In this document: positions 18,772 to 27,705 of the stretch, one piece after another | Numbering within the stretch: the stretch's first letter is position 1 | Layout: each line of letters starts with the position of its first letter | From: Dehalococcoidia bacterium | Lineage (GTDB): Bacteria; Chloroflexota; Dehalococcoidia; Lucifugimonadales; UBA3495 | DNA: 59,110 nucleotides | Direction: 5' to 3' | Assembly (NCBI GenBank): GCA_021295965.1 | Contig: JAGWBI010000020.1 | Location: 34,116-93,225 of the forward strand | The notes under the pieces: model-generated | Databases searched by the model: none | Told to the model about the DNA's origin: nothing | What the model saw: the letters and a program-made list of their open reading frames with translations, nothing else | Program-made: the position numbers and the translations under genes

Positions 18772-19584
18772 TTAGCCGTCAGGGTGCAGGTCAGCCTCGG
18801 ACGTGCCCGTGATTTCGTGGACGCGGGCAACGATGGCGTCTTTGACCTGTTCTACTTGCTCAAAGAACGCTTGGGGTTCTATGGGGATGGGCCCGGGCGG
18901 ATCGTAACGCTTTCCACCATAGAAACCCTCCAGCCACCCCAGGCAGGGTGGGATGTGGAGGCCGTGCCTTTCGCTGAGTTGGTCGAGTTGCGCTTCCAGT
19001 TCCCGGAGGTTGTGGGTGCGGGTGTAGGCCATTCCCAAAGCCGAGATAAGGGCCTTGTAGCAGTGATCCAGAGTTTCCTGAGCGTGTCGGCCCATGTACT
19101 TTTCGGCGCCATCGGCAAAGTCGTGGCGCATTGACCTGAACGAGTCAAGAGCATCCCGAAGGCGTTCGCTGATGTCGGGCCAGTTATCTGGGTAGCCGTC
19201 ATCGTCGTCGGCGTCGGGGTCGATGGCGGAGAAAGGGATTTGCGTCATCGGGATACCGTCTCTGATGATGTCGTAGGCGACGTGATTGACGGCGCGGCGG
19301 CCCCGGCGAAAGCGCGGGTGGTCAATCTGCAAAACGTCCACTTTTACCGAGTGGCCGTACTCCCGCTCGGCGGCGGCGCGGGCGGTACGGGAAGCCGCGA
19401 CCCAGGCATCGTGGCCGCTGGCTTCCCGGTCGGGCACCAGCATCATCAGGTCGATGTCGGAGCGATTATGGTAATCGCCGCGGGCCCGGGAGCCGAACAG
19501 GACGATGACAGCGTCGTTCTGTAATTGCTCCTGCACCGTCTGCGCCACGGTGACGGCTTTGGGGTCGGCTTTTTTGTGTACCAT
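18772..19584 (-). CDS. MNT nucleotidyltransferase-HEPN domain fusion
   Basis: The 270-residue protein joins two toxin-antitoxin-type domains. Residues about 20-110 are a minimal nucleotidyltransferase with FGSRARGDYHNRSDIDLM, the G-S-x(10)-D-x-D signature, and a third acidic residue in V-K-V-D-V. Residues about 145-240 are a HEPN-type helical domain (DSFRSMRHDFADGAEKYMGR, then E-T-L-D-H-C-Y-K-A-L-I-S-A-L). In separate gene pairs the nucleotidyltransferase silences the HEPN toxin by adding AMP; here both are in one chain. An Asp-rich stretch (DPDADDDDGYPDN) links them. ATG 19584 is used. Confidence 0.82.
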   Translation of the reverse strand: MVHKKADPKAVTVAQTVQEQLQNDAVIVLFGSRARGDYHNRSDIDLMMLVPDREASGHDAWVAASRTARAAAEREYGHSVKVDVLQIDHPRFRRGRRAVNHVAYDIIRDGIPMTQIPFSAIDPDADDDDGYPDNWPDISERLRDALDSFRSMRHDFADGAEKYMGRHAQETLDHCYKALISALGMAYTRTHNLRELEAQLDQLSERHGLHIPPCLGWLEGFYGGKRYDPPGPIPIEPQAFFEQVEQVKDAIVARVHEITGTSEADLHPDG

Positions 19585-19617
19585 GGCTGTTTGTCGGCAA
19601 CACCGCGGCAAAAAGCG

Positions 19618-20544
19618 TTAGAAGTTAGGCCGGTCGTTGCTGTCCGGTAGGTCGTAGTTGGGGCTGTCGATGCTGCCGTAGTTGGGGCGGACGTTCATTT
19701 CCCGGAGGCGGCGGACCCGCTCCTCGATGGGTGGGTGGGTGGAGAACAGCCGAGCCATGGAACGCCCGCTGAGGGGGTTGACGATGAACAGATGCGACGC
19801 CGCTTCGTTCACCTTCATGGGCCGGATTTCGGAACCCATTTCCAGCTTTTCCAGAGCGCGGGCCAGGGCCTCCGGGTTGCCGCAGTTGTGCGCCCCGGTC
19901 TGGTCGGCCTGGAACTCCCGGGCCCGGGAGATTGCCATTTTGATTATCGTCGCCGCGATGGGCATGATGATGGCGATGATGAGTAGTGAGACTATGTTGC
20001 CGGCCCCGCCATCGTCGTCATCGTCGTGATGGCCGCCGAAACTGCCGAAAATGGCGGCGAACTGGGCCATGATCGCCAGCATGGAAATGGCGCCGGCGAT
20101 GGTGGCCACGATGGCCATGATGAGGGTGTCCCGGTTGCCCACGTGAGCCATTTCGTGGGCCATCACGCCCGCTAATTCTTCGCGAGTAAGTATGCGGCGG
20201 ATGCCGGTGGTGACAGCGACGGTGGCGTTCTGCGGGTTGCGTCCCGTGGCAAAGGCGTTGGGGGAGTCGGTGTCTATCTCATACACCTTGGGCATGGGCA
20301 TATTGGCCAGTTCAGCCTGCTCCGCCACCAGCCGGAAGAGTTCAGGGTCCTCTTCCTCGGTTATCTGGCGAGCGTGGGCCATGCTGAGGGCGATCTTGTC
20401 GCTGAACCAATAGGCTCCGAAGTTCATCGCCAGCGCAATTATCACGGCGATGATGACGCCGGCCTGACCACCTATCGCCGCGCCGATGAGCAACAATAGC
20501 CCGGTCAGTATCATCAACAGGAAAAACGTCTTGATCGTGTTCAT
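19618..20544 (-). CDS. htpX: M48 family membrane protease HtpX
   Basis: A 308-residue membrane zinc protease of the HtpX family, which degrades misfolded membrane proteins. Two N-terminal membrane helices are followed by SPNAFATGRNPQNA, the zinc motif MAHEMAHVGNRD, two more membrane segments and SRAREFQADQTGA with the third ligand Glu. The C-terminus (FSTHPPIEERVRRLREM) is typical. A D-rich loop (HHDDDDDGG) between membrane helices 3 and 4 is unusual. ATG 20544 has GGGAG at proper spacing, better than ATG 20550. Confidence 0.95.
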   Translation of the reverse strand: MNTIKTFFLLMILTGLLLLIGAAIGGQAGVIIAVIIALAMNFGAYWFSDKIALSMAHARQITEEEDPELFRLVAEQAELANMPMPKVYEIDTDSPNAFATGRNPQNATVAVTTGIRRILTREELAGVMAHEMAHVGNRDTLIMAIVATIAGAISMLAIMAQFAAIFGSFGGHHDDDDDGGAGNIVSLLIIAIIMPIAATIIKMAISRAREFQADQTGAHNCGNPEALARALEKLEMGSEIRPMKVNEAASHLFIVNPLSGRSMARLFSTHPPIEERVRRLREMNVRPNYGSIDSPNYDLPDSNDRPNF

Positions 20545-20651
20545 AGCCATCGCTCCCGAAGGCTGCGTAATTCGGCAAGTCTTTACACCATTCTACCATC
20601 GCCCCCAAGGCGACTGAATCGACGGCGCGGGCCCTGCGGGGTCTTTCAGTT

Positions 20652-20767
20652 GTCATTGCGAGGTGCCCGCGCCGTGCCAATCTTGTCTAGTTGTCAGACG
20701 CTTTTGTCAGGATTGTCCGCATCCTGTGTACGAGATTGCCATCCGCCAGAGGCGGACTCGCAATGAC
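20652..20767. repeat. family A palindromic repeat, copy 3
   Basis: Starts GTCATTGCGAGGTGCCCGCG and ends GGCGGACTCGCAATGAC, giving about 11-base inverted ends. The right third is identical to copies 1 and 4. It lies in the intergenic space upstream of htpX, right next to a family D element. Confidence 0.8.
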
Positions 20768-20826
20768 AAAACCGGAAACCGCCAGGCCCTGACACAGGGC
20801 AATCGCATTTGGACAGGAAGGCATCC

Positions 20827-20899
20827 GTCATTCCCGCGAAAGCGGGAATCCAGTGGCCCAAATAGTAGATTCGTGGACTCCTGCTTCCGCAGGAGTGAC
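20827..20899. repeat. family D palindromic repeat (GTCATTCCCGCGAAAGCGGG type)
   Basis: GTCATTCCCGCGAAAGCGGG forms a stem-loop (CCCGC/GCGGG) at the left end, and CTGCTTCCGCAGGAGTGAC closes the right end with a second stem-loop (CTGC..GCAG). The outer ends GTCAT/GTGAC are roughly inverted. A shorter relative lies at 29113-29137. This two-hairpin type is widespread in bacterial genomes. Confidence 0.75.
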
Positions 20900-20986
20900 G
20901 GGTGAGCCAGTTTGAAATGCGATTGCCCTCGGCCCTGACAGGCATCCGATGCGCCGACAAGAAAAGTATGCTAGGGTAGTTTCGCA

Positions 20987-21751
20987 ATGATATGGCCGCG
21001 CAACCCATTCAGCGTCTGTGAGCGCGAGCCGGGAACGCTCAAATTCTCGTCTTGCGTTTTGCTGGTTCTCATTTTGGCCCTGGGCGTGATCCTGGCCGGC
21101 TGCGCCGCGCCTGCCGAGCGGTCGGCGACGCCGGACTACCGGGCAACCATACAGATTTTGCTGCCCACGGCGGAACCCACGGAACCTCCCGCCCCGACGG
21201 CTATGCCCACGCTCGAGTCGCCCACTGCCACGTCTTCGCCGACCGATACACCTGAGCCGACTGCCACCCTCCGGCCCACCTATACGCCGCGCCCTCTGCC
21301 GGCGCAGGCTGAATCGGGCGGATCGAGCGAGCGAGAGCAGTCCATCCCCTTCAAGGCACCCCTGCTTGATGGAACCGACCTGGTCCTGGCGGACACCATC
21401 GGCACCCCGACCTTGCTGGCCTTCTGGGCGCCCTGGTGACCACACTGCCAACGGGAGTTGCCCGTTGTAGCAGAGCGGTACCGCGAGAAGTTCGAGCCGG
21501 CCGGCATCAACGTCATCGGCGTTTCTCAGTTCAGGACCACAGAGGCCGACACCATCGCTTTCGTGGAACGCAACCAGCTGACCTTTCCCAACATCTACGA
21601 TGAGCATGCCCAATTGGCGTCCGCCTACGGCATACAGGGCGTCCCCAGCTACGTGTTCCTGGACAAAGAGGGCCGCATTGCCCACCGCAGCGCCGGCGCC
21701 CGTGGCGTGGACTTGATCGAAACCTTGCTTGACGACCTGTCGGCCGAGTGA
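20987..21751 (+). CDS. TlpA/thioredoxin-fold lipoprotein with in-frame UGA (putative selenoprotein)
   Basis: Translated through TGA at 21437-21439 this is a 254-residue membrane-anchored thioredoxin-fold protein. It has a signal peptide with lipobox L-A-G-C (Cys 39), a long Thr/Pro-rich linker (about residues 55-105), then a TlpA/AhpC-TSA domain. The redox motif reads F-W-A-P-W-U-P-H-C-Q-R-E-L-P, so UGA replaces the first Cys of C-x-x-C (codon 151) and the resolving Cys 154 is kept. The cis-Pro loop follows as I-Q-G-V-P-S-Y-V-F. Both halves are in one frame with no other stop, and a hairpin begins six bases after the UGA (separate entry). Role: probably extracytoplasmic thiol-disulfide or peroxide chemistry. 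The alternative is a Cys-to-stop mutation. Confidence 0.82.
21437..21473 (+). promoter_or_regulatory. candidate bacterial SECIS element
   Basis: Directly after the UGA (21437-21439) lies a hairpin: lower stem CTGC 21445-21448 with GCAG 21470-21473, an internal bulge, and upper stem AACGGG 21450-21455 with CCCGTT 21461-21466, closing the loop AGTTG (21456-21460). The apical loop starts 17 bases after the UGA and has G at its second position. This fits the published bacterial SECIS pattern of a short upper stem, an early loop G and a spacing of roughly 16-37 bases. GC-rich coding DNA forms hairpins easily, so this is supportive and not proof. Confidence 0.65.
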
Positions 21752-22011
21752 CCGGCCCCGGACCTCCGGCGCCACCAACCGAGGCGTCCCCGAAATGGAG
21801 TGTGATGGCGCTTCAGGACGCCGCTAAAACGCGGTAATAACGAACCTCAATTTACATAAACCCGCACGTGATACAGCGTCATGCCCATTTACTTTGCTGG
21901 TATCATGGAGGCATGGGAGCGGACCACGATATTGGAGCGTTCCTGACGATTGGAGATTTTTGAGCACGTCGCTGACGCGAGGAATGGCGTCGCGGCGTTT
22001 GGAGGTGGGTT

Positions 22012-22362
22012 ATGCCTAGCAAAGGCAAACGGGTGGCTTCCCGCCAGAGCAACCTGCGTCGCCGTCGTGGCAACGCAAACCGCAATACGGGGCCTCGGCC
22101 CAACGCGGCAACGGTTCCGACTGCCACCGCCGTCGCTGATGCGCCAGCAACCAGCGCCGCCCCCGGAGCCCCGGCGGCAACCGCAGCGCCGGCGGATCCG
22201 GCGCCGGCCACTGGCGAGCGCGCTCGGCCAATCAGGCAGCCCCAGGGGCGGCGGTTCCAGCGCCCGGCGGCCTACAATCACGTTGGCTCGGAACTGAGGC
22301 GCATCGGCATCTTTTCCGGCGTCCTGCTGGTGGCCCTGATCGCCGTCTCCTTCGTGCTATAG
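22012..22362 (+). CDS. small tail-anchored, Ala/Pro-rich basic protein
   Basis: A 116-residue protein of unknown family. The first 30 residues are strongly basic (K-R-V-A-S-R-Q-S-N-L-R-R-R-R-G), residues 35-75 are Ala/Pro/Thr-rich and disordered, and a single hydrophobic segment (GIFSGVLLVALIAVSFVL) ends the chain, so it is a C-terminal tail anchor with the basic part in the cytoplasm. TTTGGAGGTGGGTTATG gives a strong ribosome binding site. It precedes uvrC by 26 bases and is probably co-transcribed with it. A nucleic-acid- or membrane-tethering role is possible but not shown. Confidence 0.7.
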   Translation: MPSKGKRVASRQSNLRRRRGNANRNTGPRPNAATVPTATAVADAPATSAAPGAPAATAAPADPAPATGERARPIRQPQGRRFQRPAAYNHVGSELRRIGIFSGVLLVALIAVSFVL

Positions 22363-22388
22363 ACTGACCCGCAAGGGAAGGGGCGGCA

Positions 22389-24245
22389 ATGGCGCGGCAA
22401 GAGTTTGACCATCGCCTGTTGGTGACTCCGGAGCGTCCAGGCGTATATCTGATGAAGAACGCCGGCGGCGCGGTGATTTACGTCGGCAAGGCGGCGGTGC
22501 TCCGCAACCGGCTGCGTTCCTACTTCGGCTCCCCGGCCGGCCTGGACCGCAAGACGCGCCGCATGGTCAGCGAGATGGCTGACTTCGAATATATTGTCAC
22601 CGACACCGAGGCCGAGGCGCTGATCCTGGAGAACACGCTGATCAAGCGCCATCGCCCTTACTTCAACGTCCGCCTCAAGGACGACAAGACCTATCCCTAC
22701 CTGAAGGTTGATCTCAGCGAAGAGTTTCCCCGGGTGTACATCACCCGTGGCGTGCATGACGACGGCGCTCGTTATTTCGGGCCTTTCGCCAGCGCGGGCA
22801 GCGTGCGCCAGTCCATGGACCTGGTGAAAAAGTTGTTTCCCTACCGCTCCTGCACCAAGCGGATCACGGGAACCGACCCACGGCCCTGCCTGGAATACTA
22901 CATCCACCGCTGCGTCGGACCCTGCGCCGGCCTGGCCAGCCGTGATGAATACGACGAGGTTATCAAGCAGGTCATCCTGTTCCTGGAAGGCAATACCGAA
23001 TTGGTAACCGGCCAGTTGCGGGGTAAGATGGAGGAGGCGTCGGAGGCGCTGGAATTCGAGCGCGCCGCCGCCCTGCGCGACCAGATGGCGGCTATTCACA
23101 AGTTCGAGGAGGAACGCACCGTAAAGGTGGATTCGGGGCGGTCAACGGATCTGGACGCCATCGCGCTGTCAGTGGCGGCCAACGAGACCTGGGTTGAAGT
23201 GTTCTTCGTGCGGCGGGGCAAGCTCATCGGCCGCGACCACTTCTTCATGGAAGGGCCACAGGACGACGAGCCAGGAGAGATAATCGCCCAGTTCGTGCAG
23301 CAGTTCTACGCCAACGCCCTGGAGGTGCCACCGCTGGTGATGGTACAGCACGACCCGCCGGCGGAGGGCGCTGATGTCCTGCAACAGTTCCTGCGGAACA
23401 AACGCGGCGGCGCGGTACGTATCTACCGGCCCCAGCGCGGCGAGAACCGCAAGCTCATGCAGGTGGTGGCCGACAATGCCGCCGAGGGTCTGGCCCAGCA
23501 TCGGGTGAAGTGGTTGAACCGGTCCGACGCGATACAGGGGGCGCTTGCCGAGCTGGAAGAGGATCTGAGCCTGCCGGCTGCGCCGCGTCGCATGGAGTGT
23601 TATGACATATCCCACATCCAGGGCAGCAACCTGGTGGGGAGCATGGTGGTCTTTGACGACGGCAAGCCACGCACCCGGGACTATCGTCGTTTCAAGATCA
23701 AGGCGGTGGACGGCGTGGACGACTACGCCAGCATGAAAGAGATGCTAACCCGCCGGTTCAAGCGGCTGAGCGAGGCTATCGCGAATCCCGACCCGGACGG
23801 CAAGGTGGACACCTGGGGCGTGATGCCCGACCTGGTGATCATTGACGGGGGCAAGGGGCACCTCTCAGCGGCGCGGGAGGTGATGCTGCACCTGGGCCTG
23901 GAGCAAATACCATTGTGTTCCCTGGCCAAGGAGAACGAGGAGATTTTCGTTCCCCACACGCCGGAACCCATCATGCTGCCCCGGGATTCCCAGGCCCTCT
24001 ACCTGATGCAGCGGATACGGGACGAAGCGCACCGTTTCGCCATCAGCTTCCACCGCAACCTGCGCTCCAAGAGCAGCCTGAAGTCGCCCATAGATATGGT
24101 CACGGGCATCGGGCCGAAGCGGAAACGGATGTTGCTGCGCCGATTTGGGTCGCTGCAGGGCATCAAGGAAGCCAGCGTTGAGGATATTGCCGCCGTACCC
24201 GGCCTGACCCGTTCGCTGGCGGTGAGATTAAAGCAAACGATTTAG
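22389..24245 (+). CDS. uvrC: UvrABC system protein C
   Basis: The 618-residue UvrC makes both incisions during nucleotide excision repair. Domain order is complete: GIY-YIG nuclease at the N-terminus (GVYLMKNAGGAVIYVGKA), a Cys-containing linker (CLEYYIHRCVGPCAG), the UVR motif near residues 205-240, the RNase H-like endonuclease half with MECYDISHIQGSNLVGSMVV and DLVIIDGGKGHL, and C-terminal helix-hairpin-helix repeats (GIGPKRKRMLLRRFG, AAVPGL). No defects are seen. Confidence 0.97.
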   Translation: MARQEFDHRLLVTPERPGVYLMKNAGGAVIYVGKAAVLRNRLRSYFGSPAGLDRKTRRMVSEMADFEYIVTDTEAEALILENTLIKRHRPYFNVRLKDDKTYPYLKVDLSEEFPRVYITRGVHDDGARYFGPFASAGSVRQSMDLVKKLFPYRSCTKRITGTDPRPCLEYYIHRCVGPCAGLASRDEYDEVIKQVILFLEGNTELVTGQLRGKMEEASEALEFERAAALRDQMAAIHKFEEERTVKVDSGRSTDLDAIALSVAANETWVEVFFVRRGKLIGRDHFFMEGPQDDEPGEIIAQFVQQFYANALEVPPLVMVQHDPPAEGADVLQQFLRNKRGGAVRIYRPQRGENRKLMQVVADNAAEGLAQHRVKWLNRSDAIQGALAELEEDLSLPAAPRRMECYDISHIQGSNLVGSMVVFDDGKPRTRDYRRFKIKAVDGVDDYASMKEMLTRRFKRLSEAIANPDPDGKVDTWGVMPDLVIIDGGKGHLSAAREVMLHLGLEQIPLCSLAKENEEIFVPHTPEPIMLPRDSQALYLMQRIRDEAHRFAISFHRNLRSKSSLKSPIDMVTGIGPKRKRMLLRRFGSLQGIKEASVEDIAAVPGLTRSLAVRLKQTI

Positions 24246-24285
24246 ACCGACCGGCGCAGTGAGTGTCGGTCGCAGGTGAGCCGGA

Positions 24286-25710
24286 ATGAATCGCCAGACC
24301 GACCCTCAATCCACCGGAGACCCGGATGCCGTGTCGTTGCCCCTGGGGGGCGAAGGTAGCCGGGCCAATCCTCATTTCCACGGCCAACGAATCCGGGAAG
24401 CCCTGGGTCGTGACCAGGTGGGGACCGCCGCGGCGCTCCTGCGAGAGATGCTGTCGGCGGACCAAGGCATCCTCCTGCAAGGGATGTCCAGGGAAGAGCG
24501 CCGCCTGCTCGTTGCCCGGCTGCCGCAGCGGGAATTATCGGACATCCTGGATGAGGCTCCCACTCCAGCGGCGGCAGCGATCGTGCGGGAACTTCCGCCG
24601 GATCGCGCCGCGGACCTGTTGGACGACGTTGACAGCCACACGGTGGCCGACGTCCTCCAGGAACTGCCCGACCAACGCGCCGCCGCCATCCTGGAGGAGT
24701 TGGAACGTCCCCAGGACGTGGCGCCGTTGCTCCAGTATCCGCCGGACACCGCCGGCGGCATGATGACGACGGACTTCCCTCGAATCCGCCACGACGTCAC
24801 CGCCGGCAACGCCCTGGATGTGCTCCGCCTTTTCGGGGAAGACGCCGAGGGGTTCGGTTGGGTATGTGTTCTGGACAACCGGCAGCGGTTGATGGGCGCG
24901 GTTAGCATAACTCAGCTGGCGCTGGCCACGCCGGCGCGATTGGTTCGGCACATCACCGAGGAGCATGGGCATCGCCTGGTGTCGGTCGTACCGGCAACGG
25001 ATCAGGAGGAAGTCCATCGCTTGATGACCCGCCACTCGTTCAGCATCGTGCCTGTGGTGGACGAGGAGCAACGGGTATTGGGTGTCATTCGGGCTGAGGA
25101 AGCGATGTACGTCGGAGAGGAGGAAGCAGCGGAAGATATGTTGCGCATTGCCTCAGCGCCGGGCGAGCGGGTATTTGGCCCGCTGCGGTTGTCGGTGGCG
25201 CACCGGCTGCCCTGGCTGGTGGTTAATCTGGGCACCGTCCTTGCGGCTGCGGCAGTGGTGAACCTGTTTGAATCGACCATCGGAGCTATCGCCATGCTGG
25301 CGGTCTTCCTGCCGGTGGTTGCCGGCCAGGGAGGAATCGCCGGGACGCAGACGGTTACGCTGGTAGTGCGCGGCCTGGCGTTGGGAGAGGCGCCGCTTCA
25401 GTCCGGGTGGCGTCTGCTGGGACGAGAAATGCTGCTCGGATTGCTGCATGGCCTCGCGTTGGCGGTGGTGGCCGGCGCGCTGGGCTGGTTGTGGAAGGGC
25501 AGCATTGGCCTGGGGGCGGCGCTGGCCATCGCGATGGCGGGGAACCTGCTGGTTGCCGCGCTCACCGGCGCCGGCGTGCCCCTGCTGCTGCGCCGGCTCA
25601 GCATCGACCCAGCGGTATCGTCCGCGGTATTCGTGACCACTTTCACGGACGTGTTCGGCTTCCTCATTTTCCTGGCGGCCGGCGGGTTTTTGGTGAGCGC
25701 TTTGGGGTGA
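24286..25710 (+). CDS. mgtE: magnesium transporter MgtE
   Basis: The 474-residue protein is a full MgtE Mg2+ channel: an N-terminal helical domain with the R-x-x-L-L-V-A-R-L-P and L-P-P-D-R-A-A-D-L-L-D-D repeats (residues about 55-160), two CBS domains (about 165-290), then five membrane helices containing PVVAGQGGIAGTQTVTLVVR and the V-F-V-T-T-F-T-D-V-F-G-F end. The CBS and N domains sense cytoplasmic Mg2+ and close the pore in characterised relatives. A 7-bp inverted repeat (GACCGAC 24245-24251, GTCGGTC 24265-24271) lies just upstream. Confidence 0.95.
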   Translation: MNRQTDPQSTGDPDAVSLPLGGEGSRANPHFHGQRIREALGRDQVGTAAALLREMLSADQGILLQGMSREERRLLVARLPQRELSDILDEAPTPAAAAIVRELPPDRAADLLDDVDSHTVADVLQELPDQRAAAILEELERPQDVAPLLQYPPDTAGGMMTTDFPRIRHDVTAGNALDVLRLFGEDAEGFGWVCVLDNRQRLMGAVSITQLALATPARLVRHITEEHGHRLVSVVPATDQEEVHRLMTRHSFSIVPVVDEEQRVLGVIRAEEAMYVGEEEAAEDMLRIASAPGERVFGPLRLSVAHRLPWLVVNLGTVLAAAAVVNLFESTIGAIAMLAVFLPVVAGQGGIAGTQTVTLVVRGLALGEAPLQSGWRLLGREMLLGLLHGLALAVVAGALGWLWKGSIGLGAALAIAMAGNLLVAALTGAGVPLLLRRLSIDPAVSSAVFVTTFTDVFGFLIFLAAGGFLVSALG

Positions 25711-25809
25711 CGAGATTGCGGAATTGGCGCGCCAAACTGCCTTGCCAGAAAACGCGACGTTCCTTTACTATTGCGTTAGGGCGCACATCATAATATTGGA
25801 AGACGCAGG

Positions 25810-26526
25810 ATGAACAAGCTCAGCATAACATTGCCACTGGGCGCCCAGGTTTCTATCGAATCCGATGACCCGGAGTTAGTGCGTGAGGTGCTGTATTCCT
25901 TCATGCCCCAGTTGATCGGGTCCAACGGCGAGACGCCCGCGCCGGCGCTGCCAACCGCATCCGGGCCGCCGGTTTCTACCAACGGGCACAGCCATGAAAA
26001 CGGTGTTGCTTACGAGAGACCTGCAGAAAAGGCGCCGGAACCCATGGCCGCAGTTCCTCAAGGCGATATCAGGCCAGCCGTCGTTGTTCAGCAGGTCACC
26101 GCCGCCCCACTCGTCGCGGCTCCCCAGTCGGATGCGCTGAACGGCGGACCCAACGGCGCGAACCCGACAGTAAGAACGACGCCGGACCAGTTGGAGTTCA
26201 TGGCCTTTTGCCAAAGGGTCAACCCACTGGGCGATATGCGGAAGGTCGTGGTGGCTGCGGAAGCAGCGCACCGTTACCTTAACATCGTCAGCGTTGACCC
26301 CGACGAGCTCGAGCGCCTGTTCACCTTGATCGGATGGCCGATACCGCACAGCTTCGTCCAGACCCTGCGCAACGCCGCGCGCACCAAGTTCCGCTGGCTG
26401 GAACGCATACCGGGCAAGTCCGGACACTACAAGGTAACCAACACCGGCCGCAGCATCGTGCTCGGTGAAAACCTCCCGTCGTTAGAAACGGCGCCGTCGC
26501 AATCAGAAGCCGACGGGCAGGACTGA
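25810..26526 (+). CDS. hypothetical protein with possible C-terminal winged helix
   Basis: A 238-residue protein not recognised by family. Residues 1-35 look like a small alpha/beta unit (LSITLPLGAQVSIESDDPEL), residues 40-125 are Pro/Ala/Gly-rich and probably disordered, and residues about 130-220 are helical with a final beta-hairpin (GKSGHYKVTNTGRSIVLG) that resembles a winged-helix DNA-binding end. A CATAAT box at 25789-25794 and TTTACT at 25764-25769 may be a promoter with a long 19-base spacer. The start is supported by AGGA, though close to the ATG. Function unknown. Confidence 0.55.
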   Translation: MNKLSITLPLGAQVSIESDDPELVREVLYSFMPQLIGSNGETPAPALPTASGPPVSTNGHSHENGVAYERPAEKAPEPMAAVPQGDIRPAVVVQQVTAAPLVAAPQSDALNGGPNGANPTVRTTPDQLEFMAFCQRVNPLGDMRKVVVAAEAAHRYLNIVSVDPDELERLFTLIGWPIPHSFVQTLRNAARTKFRWLERIPGKSGHYKVTNTGRSIVLGENLPSLETAPSQSEADGQD

Positions 26527-26616
26527 ATACTTTCGACAGATCGCCTCTGCCATATGAGGCAGGGCGTCTCGGTCCATCCCAAACGGCGGCCCGTGTCTGA
26601 TACCTCGCGTCAATGA

Positions 26617-26644
26617 GGTTCTGCCCACGCAGGGCGGCAGAACC
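26617..26644. promoter_or_regulatory. perfect 9-bp hairpin in leader of methyltransferase gene
   Basis: GGTTCTGCC at 26617-26625 pairs perfectly with GGCAGAACC at 26636-26644 across a ten-base loop. It lies about 40 bases before the methyltransferase ATG and has no T-run after it, so it is more likely a leader hairpin or an operator than a terminator. Confidence 0.4.
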
Positions 26645-26683
26645 CCAATACAACAACGCTTCTCATATCCCGGGGGCATAACT

Positions 26684-27511
26684 ATGACCACAACCATGGA
26701 TATCAATGACGTCGGGATGACGGCTTTCTTCATCGCTCATTTCCGCGACGCGGAGCGTGATCGCGCGGATGGCCTGTTCGACGACCCCTATTCACGGTGG
26801 TTCGTGCCTGATGAGGTCAGAACGTACGCCGAAAAATTCGCCGAACTATGTCCTGAATTCGAGACGCTCATCCGCTGCCGGCTGCTCTTCTTTCGCGAGT
26901 TGGTGCGCGAGCAGATCGAATATGGCGTGAGGCAGGTGGTCTCGGTGGGCGCCGGTTTCGATACCCGGCCGGCCATCTTCCGTACTGAGGGCGTCACTTT
27001 TTTCGATGTTGACCAACCCGCCGTCGTCCAGTACAAGCGCGACGTCCTAGAAGGGCACGGGCTGGAACCTTGGCCGGCGGTCGCCGGCAACTACCTGGAC
27101 GTGAACCTACCCCGGCGACTGCAGGAGGCCGGGTTCGACCCCGATCTGCCGTCCCTTTTCATCTGGGAAGGCAACACCATGTATTTGCCGCGGAACCTGA
27201 TTTTCGGCTTCCTCAATCAGCTGGACGCGGAACTGCCCGCCTTCACCATTGCCTTCGATTACATGTCCACCAGGGTTGTCAATTGTTCCACCGGTGTTGA
27301 CAGCGTGAACGCCGTTTTCGACTACTTTTACGAGCAGTTCACCCCATTCATCACCGGTTTCGATGATCCCGGCGTTTTTGAGCGGGCGACCCCTCTCAAA
27401 ATAGCCGCATCCGGTGGAATGGAGGAGGTATTTCACAGCCGCGCTCCGCAGTATGCCGGCGCCCTGGCGCCTCTGGCAGGGTTGTACAGCTACTGCATAC
27501 TCGTCAAATGA
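26684..27511 (+). CDS. SAM-dependent methyltransferase, leucine carboxyl methyltransferase-like
   Basis: The 275-residue protein fits the LCMT/TIGR00027 class of SAM methyltransferases. The N-terminal T-A-F-F-I-A-H-F-R-D-A-E-R-D-R-A-D-G-L-F-D-D-P-Y-S block, the SAM-binding strand QVVSVGAGFDTRPAIF and the following F-F-D-V-D-Q-P, and the I-W-E-G-N-T-M-Y-L-P motif are all typical. Substrates of bacterial members are mostly unknown and include polyketide and small carboxylate O-methylation. It stands alone with GGGGGC-type purines before the ATG. Confidence 0.85.
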   Translation: MTTTMDINDVGMTAFFIAHFRDAERDRADGLFDDPYSRWFVPDEVRTYAEKFAELCPEFETLIRCRLLFFRELVREQIEYGVRQVVSVGAGFDTRPAIFRTEGVTFFDVDQPAVVQYKRDVLEGHGLEPWPAVAGNYLDVNLPRRLQEAGFDPDLPSLFIWEGNTMYLPRNLIFGFLNQLDAELPAFTIAFDYMSTRVVNCSTGVDSVNAVFDYFYEQFTPFITGFDDPGVFERATPLKIAASGGMEEVFHSRAPQYAGALAPLAGLYSYCILVK

Positions 27512-27705
27512 CGGTTTGGGGAAACCGCCGATCTCCCTGCTGCACCACGCCGCCGGTCGAGGCGCACCCCGAATGTGAAGGATGGGCCACCGTTGCGCCA
27601 TCTGGTTAAAACTCGGGCTGCCGTAGTACAATCTTCGCCACGATACCCAACACAGGCGTCCTGCTTCCTTCCGGCGGCATGGAACCTACATAAGGAGATC
27701 CAGCC

